Assembly (NCBI RefSeq): GCF_036346615.1
Contig: NZ_CP107836.1
Coordinates: 4,960,001-5,024,000 of the forward strand
DNA length: 64,000 bases
Reading direction: 5' to 3'
From: Streptomyces sp. NBC_00523
GTDB taxonomy: Bacteria > Actinomycetota > Actinomycetes > Streptomycetales > Streptomycetaceae
Positions 16,119 through 24,753 of this stretch are shown here, one piece after another; positions within the stretch are counted from its first letter, which is position 1, and every line of letters begins with the position of its first letter. Below the pieces are notes generated by a model. The model was not told the DNA's origin. It did not search any database and saw only the letters and a list, made by a program, of their open reading frames with translations. The translations under genes were made by a program, and so were the position numbers.

Positions 16119-17714
16119 ATGGACGCATTGCCCCTGGTGGCGCTGGTCGCGGGCAGTGCCGCGACAGCGGGCCTCGCACGCCGCACCCCGGTGCCGGCCC
16201 CGCTTCTCCTGGTCGCCGCCGGCCTGATCGCCTCGTATGTGCCGGGGGTGCCGTCGTACACCCTGGACGCGCACATCGTGCTCCCCCTGCTGCTGCCGCC
16301 GCTGCTCTACACGGCCGCCGTGGACAGCTCCTACCTGGACCTGCGGGCCAACCTGCGGCCGGTGGCCCTGCTGTCGGTGGGATACGTCCTGTTCGCGACG
16401 GTCGCGGTGGGGTGGCTGGCCTATCTGCTGGTGCCCGATCTGCCGCTGACCGCCGCGCTGGTGCTCGGCGCCGTGATCGCCCCGCCGGACGCCGTCACGG
16501 CCGCGGCGATCGCCCGCCGGGTGGGGCTGCCCGCGCGTGTCACGACGATCCTCCAGGGTGAGTCCCTGGTGAACGACGCCACCGCGATCACCGCGTACAA
16601 GGTGGCGCTCGCCGCCGCGGTGGGGGAGGGGATCAGCTGGGGCGGCGGGGCGCGGGAATTCCTGCTCGCCTCGGTCGGGGGCGTCGGCGTCGGCCTGCTG
16701 CTGATGGTCCCGCTGCACTGGCTGCGCACCCACCTGAAGGAGCCGCTGCTCCAGAACACCCTGTCGCTCCTCATCCCGTTCGTGGCGTACGCGGCGGCCG
16801 AGCGCGTGCACGCCTCTGGGGTGCTCGCCGTGGTCGTCGTCGCGCTGTACCTGGGCCACCGGTCCTGGCAGGTCGACTTCGCCACCCGGCTCCAGGAGGC
16901 CGCCGTCTGGAAGATGGTCGCCTTCGTCCTGGAGTCGGCCGTGTTCGCGCTGATCGGCCTCCAGTTGCCGTTCGTGCTCAAGGGGCTCGGCACGTACTCG
17001 GTGGCGGACGCCTTCGGGTACGCGGTGCTGGTCTTCCTGGCCGTGGTGGTGGTCCGGTTCGTCTGGGTCTACCCGGCGACCTATCTGCCCCGGTGGCTGT
17101 CGCGGCGGATCAGGGAGCGGGAGAGCGGTACGGACTGGACCTCGCCGCTCATCGTCGGCTGGGCCGGGATGCGCGGGGTCGTCTCGCTCGCCATCGCCTT
17201 CTCCGTCCCGCTCGTCACTGCCGACGGCGACGCCTTCCCGGCCCGCAACCTGGTGCTTTTCCTGACGTTCACCACCGTCATCGGCACCTTGGTGGTCCAG
17301 GGGCTCACGCTGCCGCTCCTGGTGCGCGTGCTGAAGCTCCCGGGCCGGGACCGGCAGGCCGACACGCTGGCCGAGGCGCAGGCCCAGAACGAGGCGTCCA
17401 CGGCCGCCGAGGCCCGCCTGGACGAGCTGCTCACCGACGAGCGCAACCGGCTGCCCGAGCCCCTGGCGGACCGCCTCCGGACCGTCCTGGAGCGCCGCCG
17501 CAACGCGGTCTGGGAACGCCTCGGCGCGGCCAACCCGGTCACCGGGGAGTCGGCGGACGAGACCTACCGGCGGCTGGCCGGCGAGATGATCGAGACCGAG
17601 CGGGAGGTCTTCGTACGGCTGCGGGACGCGCGCAGGATCGATGACGAGATGATGCGGACCCTGCTGCGCCGCCTGGACCTGGAGGAGGCGGCGGCCTACC
17701 GCGAGGAGGGCTGA
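16119..17714 (+). CDS. CPA1-family Na+/H+ antiporter
   Basis: A 531-residue membrane protein with about 12 helices (residues 1-410) and a charged cytoplasmic tail (about 410-531, rich in Glu/Arg, probably helical). Ion-site motifs of the NhaP/NHE type are visible: VIAPPDAVTAAAIARRVGLP near residue 125 and LQGESLVNDATAITAYK near 150. It exchanges protons for sodium and supports pH and salt tolerance. The ATG at 16119 has GCGAGG upstream. Its last 19 bases overlap the 3' end of the convergent PLP-enzyme gene. Confidence 0.9.
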   Translation: MDALPLVALVAGSAATAGLARRTPVPAPLLLVAAGLIASYVPGVPSYTLDAHIVLPLLLPPLLYTAAVDSSYLDLRANLRPVALLSVGYVLFATVAVGWLAYLLVPDLPLTAALVLGAVIAPPDAVTAAAIARRVGLPARVTTILQGESLVNDATAITAYKVALAAAVGEGISWGGGAREFLLASVGGVGVGLLLMVPLHWLRTHLKEPLLQNTLSLLIPFVAYAAAERVHASGVLAVVVVALYLGHRSWQVDFATRLQEAAVWKMVAFVLESAVFALIGLQLPFVLKGLGTYSVADAFGYAVLVFLAVVVVRFVWVYPATYLPRWLSRRIRERESGTDWTSPLIVGWAGMRGVVSLAIAFSVPLVTADGDAFPARNLVLFLTFTTVIGTLVVQGLTLPLLVRVLKLPGRDRQADTLAEAQAQNEASTAAEARLDELLTDERNRLPEPLADRLRTVLERRRNAVWERLGAANPVTGESADETYRRLAGEMIETEREVFVRLRDARRIDDEMMRTLLRRLDLEEAAAYREEG

Positions 17715-18613
17715 GTCTCCTCGTTCGGGCGGCCGGTGATCACCGCCGCGAGCGTGGTCCCGGCGGGGAAGGCGCCCTCATCGGTCAGCACGGTGAGCGC
17801 GTGCAGCATTTTGGCCACATACAGTCGCTCCACGGGCAGCCCGTGCCGGTCCTCGAAATCCTTTGCGAAGGCGTGCAGGGCCGGTGTCGTACGGGCGTAG
17901 CCGCCGAAGTGGAACCGCTCGTCCAGCCACCAGTCGCCCGCCGGACCGCCGAACGCCTCCCGCTGGAGCTCCCGCACCGCCTCGCCCAGGAAGCCGCCGC
18001 GCAGGACCGGGACGCCGAGCGCGCGCTGCCCCGGCGCGAGTCCGGCGGCGAGCCCGGCCAGGGTGCCGCCGGTCCCGCAGGCCACCGCCGCCACGTCGGC
18101 CACGCCCCGCAGTTCGCGCCCGAGCGCGGCGCAGCCCCGGGCCGCGAGGGCGTTGCTGCCGCCCTCCGGGACGACCTCGCAGTCCCCGTACGCCTCCAGC
18201 AGCCCGGCCAGGACCGCCGGGTCGGCCTTGGCGCGGTACGTCGCCCGGTCCACGAAGTGCAGCCGCATGCCGTCGGCGGCGCACCGGGCGAGCGACGGGT
18301 TGAGCGGGCGGTGGGCCAGCTCGTCACCGCGTACGACCCCGATGGTGCGGAATCCGAGGAGCCGCCCGGCGGCGGCGGTCGCCCGCAGATGGTTGGAGTA
18401 CGCACCGCCGAAGGTGAGCACGGGGCGCCCGGCGGCGGTCGCCAGATTGGGCGCGAGTTTCCGCCATTTGTTGCCCGGCAGATCCGGGTGGATGAGGTCG
18501 TCGCGCTTGAGCAGCAGCGTCACCCCGTGCCGGGCGAAGCGCTCGTCCTCGGCCCGCTGCACGGGCGAGGGCAGCAGCGGGCGCAGCCGGGATGCGGGAG
18601 ACGGGGCGCACAT
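17696..18613 (-). CDS. ACC deaminase/D-cysteine desulfhydrase-like PLP enzyme
   Basis: A 305-residue fold-type II PLP enzyme. The Schiff-base lysine is in LPGNKWRKLAPN, followed by the substrate loop TFGGAYSNHLRATAAAG. The phosphate-binding glycine loop is CGTGGTLAGLAAGL. The family covers 1-aminocyclopropane-1-carboxylate deaminase and D-cysteine desulfhydrase, and the sequence alone does not say which. It would release ammonia from a small amino acid in the cytoplasm. The stop lies inside the end of the antiporter gene (19-bp convergent overlap). Confidence 0.82.
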   Translation of the reverse strand: MCAPSPASRLRPLLPSPVQRAEDERFARHGVTLLLKRDDLIHPDLPGNKWRKLAPNLATAAGRPVLTFGGAYSNHLRATAAAGRLLGFRTIGVVRGDELAHRPLNPSLARCAADGMRLHFVDRATYRAKADPAVLAGLLEAYGDCEVVPEGGSNALAARGCAALGRELRGVADVAAVACGTGGTLAGLAAGLAPGQRALGVPVLRGGFLGEAVRELQREAFGGPAGDWWLDERFHFGGYARTTPALHAFAKDFEDRHGLPVERLYVAKMLHALTVLTDEGAFPAGTTLAAVITGRPNEETQPSSR

Positions 18614-18647
18614 GCCCCCATTGTGACCGGCGGTCGCCGCCCGTCGG

Positions 18648-19241
18648 TCACTTGAGGCGGTCGTGGATGCGGTCGCGCAGGTCGCCCATCGAGAAGCCCT
18701 TCGGGTCCACCTTGCCGGGCTGCCACTCGCGGTGGCCGATCACCGACCGGGCAGTCCAGCCGTGGTGCCGGCAGATGGCCGCCGAGACCTTCTCGATCGC
18801 TTCGAGCTGGGCGTCGGGCCAGGGGTCCTTGCCGTCGCCGAGGTTCTCGCACTCGAAGCCGTAGAAGTGCCGGTTTCCGTCGGTGTTGGCCTCGTTGTCG
18901 TGGGGGAGGCGCTTCTTCTCCGCGACGACCGCGCGCAGGACGTCGTCGTCGCCCATCCCCGCGTGGTTGGTCCTGCCGTAGCCGACGAGATGGACCCGGC
19001 CGTCCTTGGCGATGACGCCGTGGCAGAGCGGGCCCGGCAGGTCGGGGTGGCCGTCGCGGCACATCTTCACCGTGGCGTCGGTCCCCTTGGTGACGGAGTG
19101 GTGGATCATCACCCCGTTCACCGGGCCCCAGGGGCCCTTGTGGTTCCGGTTGTGGCTGCGCCAGTCGCCGACCTCGACGACGGTGAGCCCTTCCTTCTTG
19201 AGGGCGGCGAGAAAAGCGCTCGCGGACATGGGTGAGGACAT
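18648..19241 (-). CDS. N-acetylmuramoyl-L-alanine amidase (PGRP/AmiD-type)
   Basis: A 197-residue amidase. Zinc-ligand regions are visible: GVMIHHSVTKGTDATVK (first His), GFECENLGDGKDPWP and SVIGHREWQPGKVDPKG (second His plus acidic residue). Start ATG 19241 (MSSPMSASAFLAAL) is preceded by AAAGGAG. There is no signal peptide, which for such short amidases often means phage or plasmid origin, or export by another route. It cleaves the amide between MurNAc and the stem peptide. It is separated from hmp upstream by a terminator. Confidence 0.85.
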   Translation of the reverse strand: MSSPMSASAFLAALKKEGLTVVEVGDWRSHNRNHKGPWGPVNGVMIHHSVTKGTDATVKMCRDGHPDLPGPLCHGVIAKDGRVHLVGYGRTNHAGMGDDDVLRAVVAEKKRLPHDNEANTDGNRHFYGFECENLGDGKDPWPDAQLEAIEKVSAAICRHHGWTARSVIGHREWQPGKVDPKGFSMGDLRDRIHDRLK

Positions 19242-19281
19242 CACCGGCTCCTTTTGTGCGGGTTGGAGCGGTTCTACCCGG

Positions 19282-19330
19282 CCGAACAGGGCCCCGACCG
19301 GTCGCGGAGCGACGGCGGGGCCCTGTTCGG
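19282..19330 (-). terminator. Terminator downstream of hmp
   Basis: Perfect 15-bp inverted repeat (CCGAACAGGGCCCCG and complement) with a 19-nt loop, between hmp and the amidase gene. Confidence 0.75.
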
Positions 19331-19363
19331 ATCCTGTGCGAGCCGATCCGGACACACGGTGGC

Positions 19364-20557
19364 TCAGGAGGCGAGCCACAGGTCGGGGCCGAACACCTCG
19401 TAGTGGATGTCGGAGGCCGGGACGCCCTTGGCGAGCAGTTGGGTGCGGACCGCGCGCATGAAGGGCAGCGGACCGCAGAGGTAGGCGTGGGTGCCGGGGG
19501 CGACGGCGAGGCCGCTCAGGTCCACGAGCCCGGTCCGGTCGGCGGGGTGGCCGTCCTCCGGGTTCTCGTACCAGAAGTGGGCGGCGGCGTCGTGCAGCTT
19601 GGCCGTGAGCGCGGTGTGGTCGGTGCGCAGCGCGTGGTCGGCGGGGGAGCGGTCGCCGTGCACGACGGTGACCGGGGCGCGGTGCTCCGATTCCGCGAGG
19701 TGCTCCAGCATCGACAGGATCGGGGTGCAGCCGATGCCCGCGGACGCGAGCAGCAGCGGGGCCTCGTCGGACTTCAGTACGAGGTCGCCGTACGGGGCCG
19801 AGACCCGGAGCCGGTCACCGGCGCGGACCCGGGCGTGCAGGTGGCGGGAGACCTCGCCGTCCGGGGCGTCGTTGCCGTGCACCCGCTTGACCGTGATCGA
19901 GCGGAGCGCCGAGCCCGGAGCGCTGGACAGGCTGTACTGGCGGATCTGGCGGGCGCCGTCCGGGAGTTCGACCTGGACGGAGACGTACTGGCCGGGGCGG
20001 AATGCGGGGGCCGGGGAGCCGTCGGCGGGGCGGATGCGGAAGCGGGCGACGTCGTCCGTCTCCTCGGTGCGCGAGACGACCTCCCACGCGCGCCAGACGT
20101 CGCCGGCGACGACGCCCTGCTCCGCGTACAGCCGCTCCTCGATCGCGATCAGGGCGTTGGCCATCAGCCAGTAGACCTCGTCCCAGGCGGCGGCGACCTC
20201 GGGGGTCACCGCGTCGCCCAGGACCTCGGCTATCGCGGCGAAGAGGTGGATGTGGACGACCTCGTACTGGCCCGGGGTGACCCCGAGCGAGGCGTGCTTG
20301 TGCGCGATCCGGCTCAGCATCACGTCGGGGCGGGTGTCGGGCTGCTCGACCAGCTGGGTCGCGAAGGCGGCGATGGAGCCGGCGAGCGCCTGGCGCTGGG
20401 CGCCGGATGCCTGGTTGCCCCGGTTGAACAGGTCGCGCAGGAGCTCCGGGTGGGCGGCGAAGAGCTTGCGGTAGAAGAGGTCGGCGATGTCCCCGATGGC
20501 CGCGCCGACGGCGGGCAGGGTGGCGCGGACGGTGGCGGTGGACGACTCGGAGAGCAT
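19364..20557 (-). CDS. hmp: Hmp, flavohemoprotein nitric oxide dioxygenase
   Basis: A 397-residue three-domain protein. The globin domain (about 1-135) has the proximal-His region LSRIAHKHASLGV. The FAD domain (about 150-255) has RQYSLSSAP. The NAD domain (about 260-397) has LLLASAGIGCTPILSML and YLCGPLPFM. It oxidises NO to nitrate using O2 and NADH in the cytoplasm. An NsrR-like operator lies directly upstream and the nsrR gene is next on the same strand, so NO induces it. Confidence 0.95.
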   Translation of the reverse strand: MLSESSTATVRATLPAVGAAIGDIADLFYRKLFAAHPELLRDLFNRGNQASGAQRQALAGSIAAFATQLVEQPDTRPDVMLSRIAHKHASLGVTPGQYEVVHIHLFAAIAEVLGDAVTPEVAAAWDEVYWLMANALIAIEERLYAEQGVVAGDVWRAWEVVSRTEETDDVARFRIRPADGSPAPAFRPGQYVSVQVELPDGARQIRQYSLSSAPGSALRSITVKRVHGNDAPDGEVSRHLHARVRAGDRLRVSAPYGDLVLKSDEAPLLLASAGIGCTPILSMLEHLAESEHRAPVTVVHGDRSPADHALRTDHTALTAKLHDAAAHFWYENPEDGHPADRTGLVDLSGLAVAPGTHAYLCGPLPFMRAVRTQLLAKGVPASDIHYEVFGPDLWLAS

Positions 20558-20574
20558 CGGTGACTCCTCGGATT

Positions 20575-20602
20575 TTGAATTGGCATCTTGGATGCGTATT
20601 TA
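20575..20602. promoter_or_regulatory. NsrR-like operator of hmp
   Basis: AATTGGCATCTTGGATGCGTATT has the inverted repeat GCATC-TTG-GATGC in an AT-rich frame, like Rrf2/NsrR sites. It lies 18-45 bp before the hmp start. Confidence 0.65.
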
Positions 20603-20645
20603 ACGGCAGTGTAGACACCTGGCCGGCGGCCCGGTGCGGCGGGGG

Positions 20646-21095
20646 TCAGTCCCCGGGGGGCGGCCCGACGCTGAGGCCGATCAGCAGGGGGCCGGTGGGT
20701 GCGGCGGTCAACTCGGCGACGGTGAGCGGGTCCAGGGAGGCGTAGAAGGCTTCCTGTGCCTCGCGCAGCGCGCCGCGCAGCCGGCAGGCCGCCCGGAGCG
20801 GGCACGGGGTGGCGCCCTCGCAGTCGACCACGTCGCCGGGTTCCTCCAGCTCGCGGACGAGGGCGCCGACCGACGCGTTCCTGCCCGCCTCGGTGAGGGT
20901 GAGCCCGCCGCCCCGGCCCCGTCGCGCCTCGACCAGGCCGAGGTGCTGGAGGCGGGCCACGACCTTCGCGGCGTGCGAGTACGGCACCTGCATGACCGCC
21001 GCCACCTCGCGGGTGGTCGGCGGGTCCTCGTGCTTCACGACGGCGAGGCGCATCAGGACGCGCAGCGCGACGTCGGTGAACTTGGTCAGCCGCAT
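20646..21095 (-). CDS. nsrR: NsrR, Rrf2-family nitric-oxide-sensing repressor
   Basis: A 149-residue Rrf2 regulator from ATG 21095 (MRLTKFTDVALRVLMRLAVV). The winged helix (REVAAVMQVPYSHAAKVVARL, RRGRGGGLTL) is followed by three cysteines in DCEGATPCPLRAACRLRGAL, the cluster-ligand spacing of NsrR. Its 4Fe-4S cluster reacts with NO and releases DNA. The frame extends 19 codons further, but that would swallow the operator at 21111. It sits upstream of hmp on the same strand with an 88-bp gap containing the hmp operator. Confidence 0.9.
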   Translation of the reverse strand: MRLTKFTDVALRVLMRLAVVKHEDPPTTREVAAVMQVPYSHAAKVVARLQHLGLVEARRGRGGGLTLTEAGRNASVGALVRELEEPGDVVDCEGATPCPLRAACRLRGALREAQEAFYASLDPLTVAELTAAPTGPLLIGLSVGPPPGD

Positions 21096-21110
21096 GGTGG
21101 CCAGATTAGG

Positions 21111-21137
21111 TAAGTGGCATTCCGGATCCAAATTTAA
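21111..21137. promoter_or_regulatory. NsrR-like operator before nsrR
   Basis: TAAGTGGCATTCCGGATCC followed by AAATTTAA has the GCATnCCGGATC dyad and AT-rich ends resembling the hmp site. It is probably autoregulatory. Confidence 0.5.
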
Positions 21138-21296
21138 GCCGGCGCGAAGCATGGCGCGGGTGCCCGGTGGGCATCGCGCAGCGTTGTGCCCCGCCCAAAG
21201 CCCGATTAGTCACACTCTTTTGTGTAATGGCGTGCCCCGTCCTCGTGCTGGAAGTGTTCTTCCCGCAGGTCAGCCGATAGATCGAGAGGACGACAG

Positions 21297-22703
21297 ATGT
21301 CCGTTGGTGAAGAGGTTCAGAACGTGCAGGTGCCGCCGCAGCAGAGTCTCGGCACGGCGGCCGCGCGGAACCTCGCGACGACCACCAAGTCCGCTCCGCA
21401 GATGCAGGAGATCACCTCACGGTGGCTGCTGAAGATGCTGCCGTGGGTCCAGGTGCAGGGCGGCACGTACCGGGTGAACCGCCGGCTGAGCTACTCGGTC
21501 GGGGACGGCCGGGTCACGTTCGTGCAGACCGGGGACCGGGTCACGGTCATCCCCGCCGAGCTGGGTGAGCTCCCGGCGCTGAGGGACTTCGAGGACGAGG
21601 AGGCGCTCGCCGAGCTGGCCAGGAGGTGCGAGCAGCGCGAGATCCCCGCCGGGCAGCTCCTGGCCACGGCGGGCGAGGCGGCGGACCGCGTCTACCTGCT
21701 GGCGCACGGCAAGGTCGAGAAGGTCGGCACCGGTCCCTACGGGGACGAGACGGTGCTCGGGGTCCACGCGGACGGGGCCTATTTCGGGGACCACTCCCTC
21801 ATCGAGGGCGACGCCGTCTGGGAGTACACGGCCCGTGCCGTCACCGCGTGCACGGTGCTGACGCTGCGGCGGGCCGACGTGCTCAACCTCGCCGAACGCT
21901 CCGATCCGCTGCGCAGCCATCTCGCCGGGCTGCTGTCCGTCCCGCAGCAGCGCACCAACAAGTACGGCGAGGCGGCGATCGACCTCTCCGCGGGCCACGT
22001 CGGTGAGGCCGTCGTCCCGCACACGTACGTGGACTACGACGCGGCGCCGCGCGAGTACGAACTGAGCGTCGCCCAGACCGTCCTGAAGGTCCACAGCAGG
22101 GTCGCGGACCTCTACAACCAGCCGATGAACCAGACCGAGCAGCAGTTGCGGCTCACAGTCGAGGCGCTGCGCGAGCGCCAGGAGCACGAGCTCATCAATA
22201 ACCGCGAGTTCGGCCTGCTCAACAACTGCGACTACGGCCAGCGGCTCCAGCCGCACGACGGGGCGCCGAGCCCCGACGACATGGACGAACTGCTCTCGCG
22301 GCGGCGCGGCTCCAAGCTCTTCCTCGCCCACCCGCGCGCCATCGCCGCCTTCGGCCGCGAGTGCAACAAGCGCGGTCTCGTGCCGGAGAGCGTGGACGTC
22401 GGCGGGCACCACGTGCCGGCCTGGCGCGGGGTCCCGATCTTCCCCTGCAACAAGATCCCGGTCAGCGAGGCCCGCACCACGTCGATCATCTGCATGAGGA
22501 CCGGCGAGTCCGAGCAGGGCGTCATCGGCCTCCAGCAGACGGGCATCCCGGACGAGATCGAGCCCAGCCTCTCGGTGCGCTTCATGGGCATCGACGAGCA
22601 GGCGATCATCTCCTACCTCGTGACGGCCTACTACTCCGCGGCGATCCTCGTCCCGGACGCCCTCGGTGTCCTGGAGAACGTCGAGGTCAGCCGCTGGCGG
22701 TGA
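21297..22703 (+). CDS. Family 2B encapsulin shell protein with cNMP-binding domain (EshA-type)
   Basis: A 468-residue protein. A short N-terminal arm and HK97-like segments surround an inserted cyclic-nucleotide-binding-type domain at about residues 90-215 (LATAGEAADRVYLLAHGKVEK, GAYFGDHSLIEGDAVWEYTA). The rest is the shell domain, ending in a region with SIICMRTGESEQGVIGLQQT and VTAYYSAAILVPDALGVLE. This is the architecture of Streptomyces EshA and family 2B encapsulins, which assemble into nanocompartments. Such shells usually enclose terpene-related enzymes, and the next gene is a polyprenyl diphosphate synthase. ATG at 21297 with GAGAGGA upstream. Confidence 0.9.
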   Translation: MSVGEEVQNVQVPPQQSLGTAAARNLATTTKSAPQMQEITSRWLLKMLPWVQVQGGTYRVNRRLSYSVGDGRVTFVQTGDRVTVIPAELGELPALRDFEDEEALAELARRCEQREIPAGQLLATAGEAADRVYLLAHGKVEKVGTGPYGDETVLGVHADGAYFGDHSLIEGDAVWEYTARAVTACTVLTLRRADVLNLAERSDPLRSHLAGLLSVPQQRTNKYGEAAIDLSAGHVGEAVVPHTYVDYDAAPREYELSVAQTVLKVHSRVADLYNQPMNQTEQQLRLTVEALRERQEHELINNREFGLLNNCDYGQRLQPHDGAPSPDDMDELLSRRRGSKLFLAHPRAIAAFGRECNKRGLVPESVDVGGHHVPAWRGVPIFPCNKIPVSEARTTSIICMRTGESEQGVIGLQQTGIPDEIEPSLSVRFMGIDEQAIISYLVTAYYSAAILVPDALGVLENVEVSRWR

Positions 22704-22708
22704 GCCAC

Positions 22709-22738
22709 GGGGCCCGGACCCCTCGCGGTCCGGGCCCC
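22709..22738 (+). terminator. Hairpin between encapsulin and polyprenyl synthase
   Basis: GGGGCCCGGACC pairs perfectly with GGTCCGGGCCCC around CCTCGC, just past the encapsulin stop. It is likely a partial terminator giving more shell than enzyme. Confidence 0.75.
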
Positions 22739-22823
22739 CGGCCGCCCGCTCCCAGCAACCACCCACGTCCCCGGCCCCGCCGCGCCAGCGGCCGGGCGGG
22801 GCGGCAACGACAGGGGTGACCGA

Positions 22824-23873
22824 TTGACCATGACCCGAACAGACGCCGCGACCGAGGGCAACGAGGCCGCGGCGCTCCTTGAGTACACCCGGACCCTCGT
22901 GGACCCGCACCTGCGGGCGGCGGTCGCCTCCCTGCCCGGCTCGATCCGGCGGGTCGCGATGTACCACTTCGGCTGGCAGCACGCCGACGGCAGCCCGGCT
23001 GCGGGCGGCGCGGGCAAGGCGATCAGACCGGCGCTCGTCCTGGCGGCCACCCGCGCCCTGGGCGGCGACCCCGAACAGGCGGTCCGCGCCGCCGTCGCCG
23101 TCGAGCTCGTCCACAACTTCACCCTGCTCCACGACGACGTGATCGACGAGGACCAGACCCGCCGCCACCGGGCCACCGCCTGGACGGTGTTCGGCGTCCC
23201 GGACGCCGTCATCGCGGGCGACGCGATGCTGGCCCTCGCCCAGCGGCTGCTCGCCGAGGACGGCAGGGCGATGTCGCCCGGCGCCTCGGCCAGGCTCTCG
23301 ACCTGCGTGATCGAGCTGTGCGCGGGCCAGCAGGCCGACTGCGCCTTCGAGGACCGCGACCCGGACCAGGTGTCGCTGGACGAGTGCCTGACCATGGCGA
23401 CGGCGAAGACCGGCGCGCTGCTCGGCTGCGCCTGCGCCCTGGGCGCGCTCTACGCGGGCGCCGACGACCGGGCCGTCCGGGCCATGGACGGCTTCGGCCG
23501 GGAGGCGGGTCTCGCCTTCCAGCTGATCGACGACCTGATCGGCATCTGGGGTGACCCGGCCCAGACCGGGAAGCCGGTCGGCGCGGATCTCAGCGCCCAC
23601 AAGAAGTCGCTGCCCGTGGTGGCCGCGCTCACCGCGGGCGGCCCGGCCGCGGCCGAGCTCGCCGAGCTGTACCGGGGCGCGATGAACACCCGCGCCGAGG
23701 TGAGCCGGGCCGCGGAGGCCGTGGACCGGGCGGGCGGCCGGGACTGGGCGCAGGGCTGCGCCGCGGACCGCATGGCGCGGGCCGTGCACCACCTGTCCAG
23801 GGCGGTCCCGGACCTCTCGGCGGCGGGCGATCTGCTGGCCCTGGCCGAGTTCGTCACCCGCCGGAAGCACTGA
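22824..23873 (+). CDS. Polyprenyl diphosphate synthase, likely encapsulin cargo
   Basis: A 349-residue all-helical prenyltransferase from TTG 22824 (an ATG lies two codons later). The first Asp-rich motif is LLHDDVIDEDQTRRHR near residue 105, the second QLIDDLIGIWGDP near 235. The substrate loop GGAGKAIRPALVLAA is also present. It condenses isopentenyl diphosphate with an allylic primer using Mg2+; product length cannot be read with confidence. Position 3' of a family 2B encapsulin gene, across a hairpin, suggests encapsulation, as reported for related systems. No terpene cyclase or methyltransferase follows. Confidence 0.87.
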   Translation: MTMTRTDAATEGNEAAALLEYTRTLVDPHLRAAVASLPGSIRRVAMYHFGWQHADGSPAAGGAGKAIRPALVLAATRALGGDPEQAVRAAVAVELVHNFTLLHDDVIDEDQTRRHRATAWTVFGVPDAVIAGDAMLALAQRLLAEDGRAMSPGASARLSTCVIELCAGQQADCAFEDRDPDQVSLDECLTMATAKTGALLGCACALGALYAGADDRAVRAMDGFGREAGLAFQLIDDLIGIWGDPAQTGKPVGADLSAHKKSLPVVAALTAGGPAAAELAELYRGAMNTRAEVSRAAEAVDRAGGRDWAQGCAADRMARAVHHLSRAVPDLSAAGDLLALAEFVTRRKH

Positions 23874-23968
23874 CAAACCGCCCGCCGGAAGGAGGTGTTG
23901 AGGGGCGTCGCGGGCCAAGCGGAGGGCGGCAGGGGCGGTGTCGGAGGCAGGGGCTACAGTCCCTGCTC

Positions 23969-24643
23969 ATGACAGATGAGTCGTGGGCAGGGTGGTACCG
24001 GGACCGGCAGGGATCGGACGCCGTCATCCTCACCACCGACGGGCAGCAACTCCGCCTCCGCGTCCGGGGCGTGGACTTCGAGGGCGGCAGCTTCGGCGGC
24101 CTGCGCCCGGTGGCGGCCGGACCGGCCGAGCAGGGGCTGTTCGCGCTGACGGACGGCGTCCTGGGCGATTGCGTCCTGGAGTGGGACCTGCCGTTCCCCG
24201 TCATGGCGGAGGGCGTGGAGCGGCAGGCGACCCTGAGCTGCCTGCTCTCGCTGCGCAGGCCCGACCCGTATCTCTACCTGGAACTCCGGTTCGGCGGGGC
24301 GGCCTTCGGCTCGCAGCGCGCCGAGAGCGACTTCGGGTCCGCGCTGGCGACGATCCAGCGGGAGCTGCCGCCCGGGGTCCGCCTGCGGACCTGCATAGCC
24401 TGCGCGTTCTCCGACTACTTCCCGGCCCCGGAGCCGGCGCGCGGTCTCTCCGGCGGGCTCGCCTGTTTCCGGGGCGCCAAGGAGGCGTACCGGGGCACGG
24501 CCGGTGAGCAGGACGTGCTCGGGCTGTGGGAGCGGCGGACCGGCTTCGTCCAGGAGGTCTGGAGCTGCCGGGAGTTCGAACCCCGGCCGACGGGGGGCGC
24601 CGGCACGGGCCACCGGGGAGCGTTCCCGCTCGAAACGGCCTGA
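23969..24643 (+). CDS. Conserved actinobacterial protein of unknown function (possibly DUF6304)
   Basis: A 224-residue soluble protein beginning MTDESWAGWYRDRQGSDAVI. It has a beta-rich N-terminal half (TTDGQQLRLRVRGVDFEGGS) and a conserved-looking LRTCIACAFSDYFPAP near residue 140 with two cysteines. It then has SGGLACFRGAKEAYR and ends in a low-complexity tail. I recall a Streptomyces family of this type labelled DUF6304, but cannot confirm it. No signal peptide or helix. It stands alone after the encapsulin pair on the same strand with a 95-bp gap. Function unknown. Confidence 0.65.
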   Translation: MTDESWAGWYRDRQGSDAVILTTDGQQLRLRVRGVDFEGGSFGGLRPVAAGPAEQGLFALTDGVLGDCVLEWDLPFPVMAEGVERQATLSCLLSLRRPDPYLYLELRFGGAAFGSQRAESDFGSALATIQRELPPGVRLRTCIACAFSDYFPAPEPARGLSGGLACFRGAKEAYRGTAGEQDVLGLWERRTGFVQEVWSCREFEPRPTGGAGTGHRGAFPLETA

Positions 24644-24719
24644 CCGTCGCGGCGCCCAGCCGCCGTCTCGTCCCGCGTATCCCACCCGCGTACCGCATAC
24701 CTGATTGCCGTCACCTTCA

Positions 24720-24742
24720 TTGTTCTACTAGCATGCGAACAA
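24720..24742. promoter_or_regulatory. Operator-like palindrome before the membrane protein/YtrA operon
   Basis: TTGTTC and GAACAA flank TACTAGCATGC. It ends 11 bp before the start of the operon containing a YtrA-type GntR regulator, so it is a candidate self-regulatory site. GGGAGG follows at 24743. Confidence 0.5.
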
Positions 24743-24753
24743 GGGAGGTTTTG

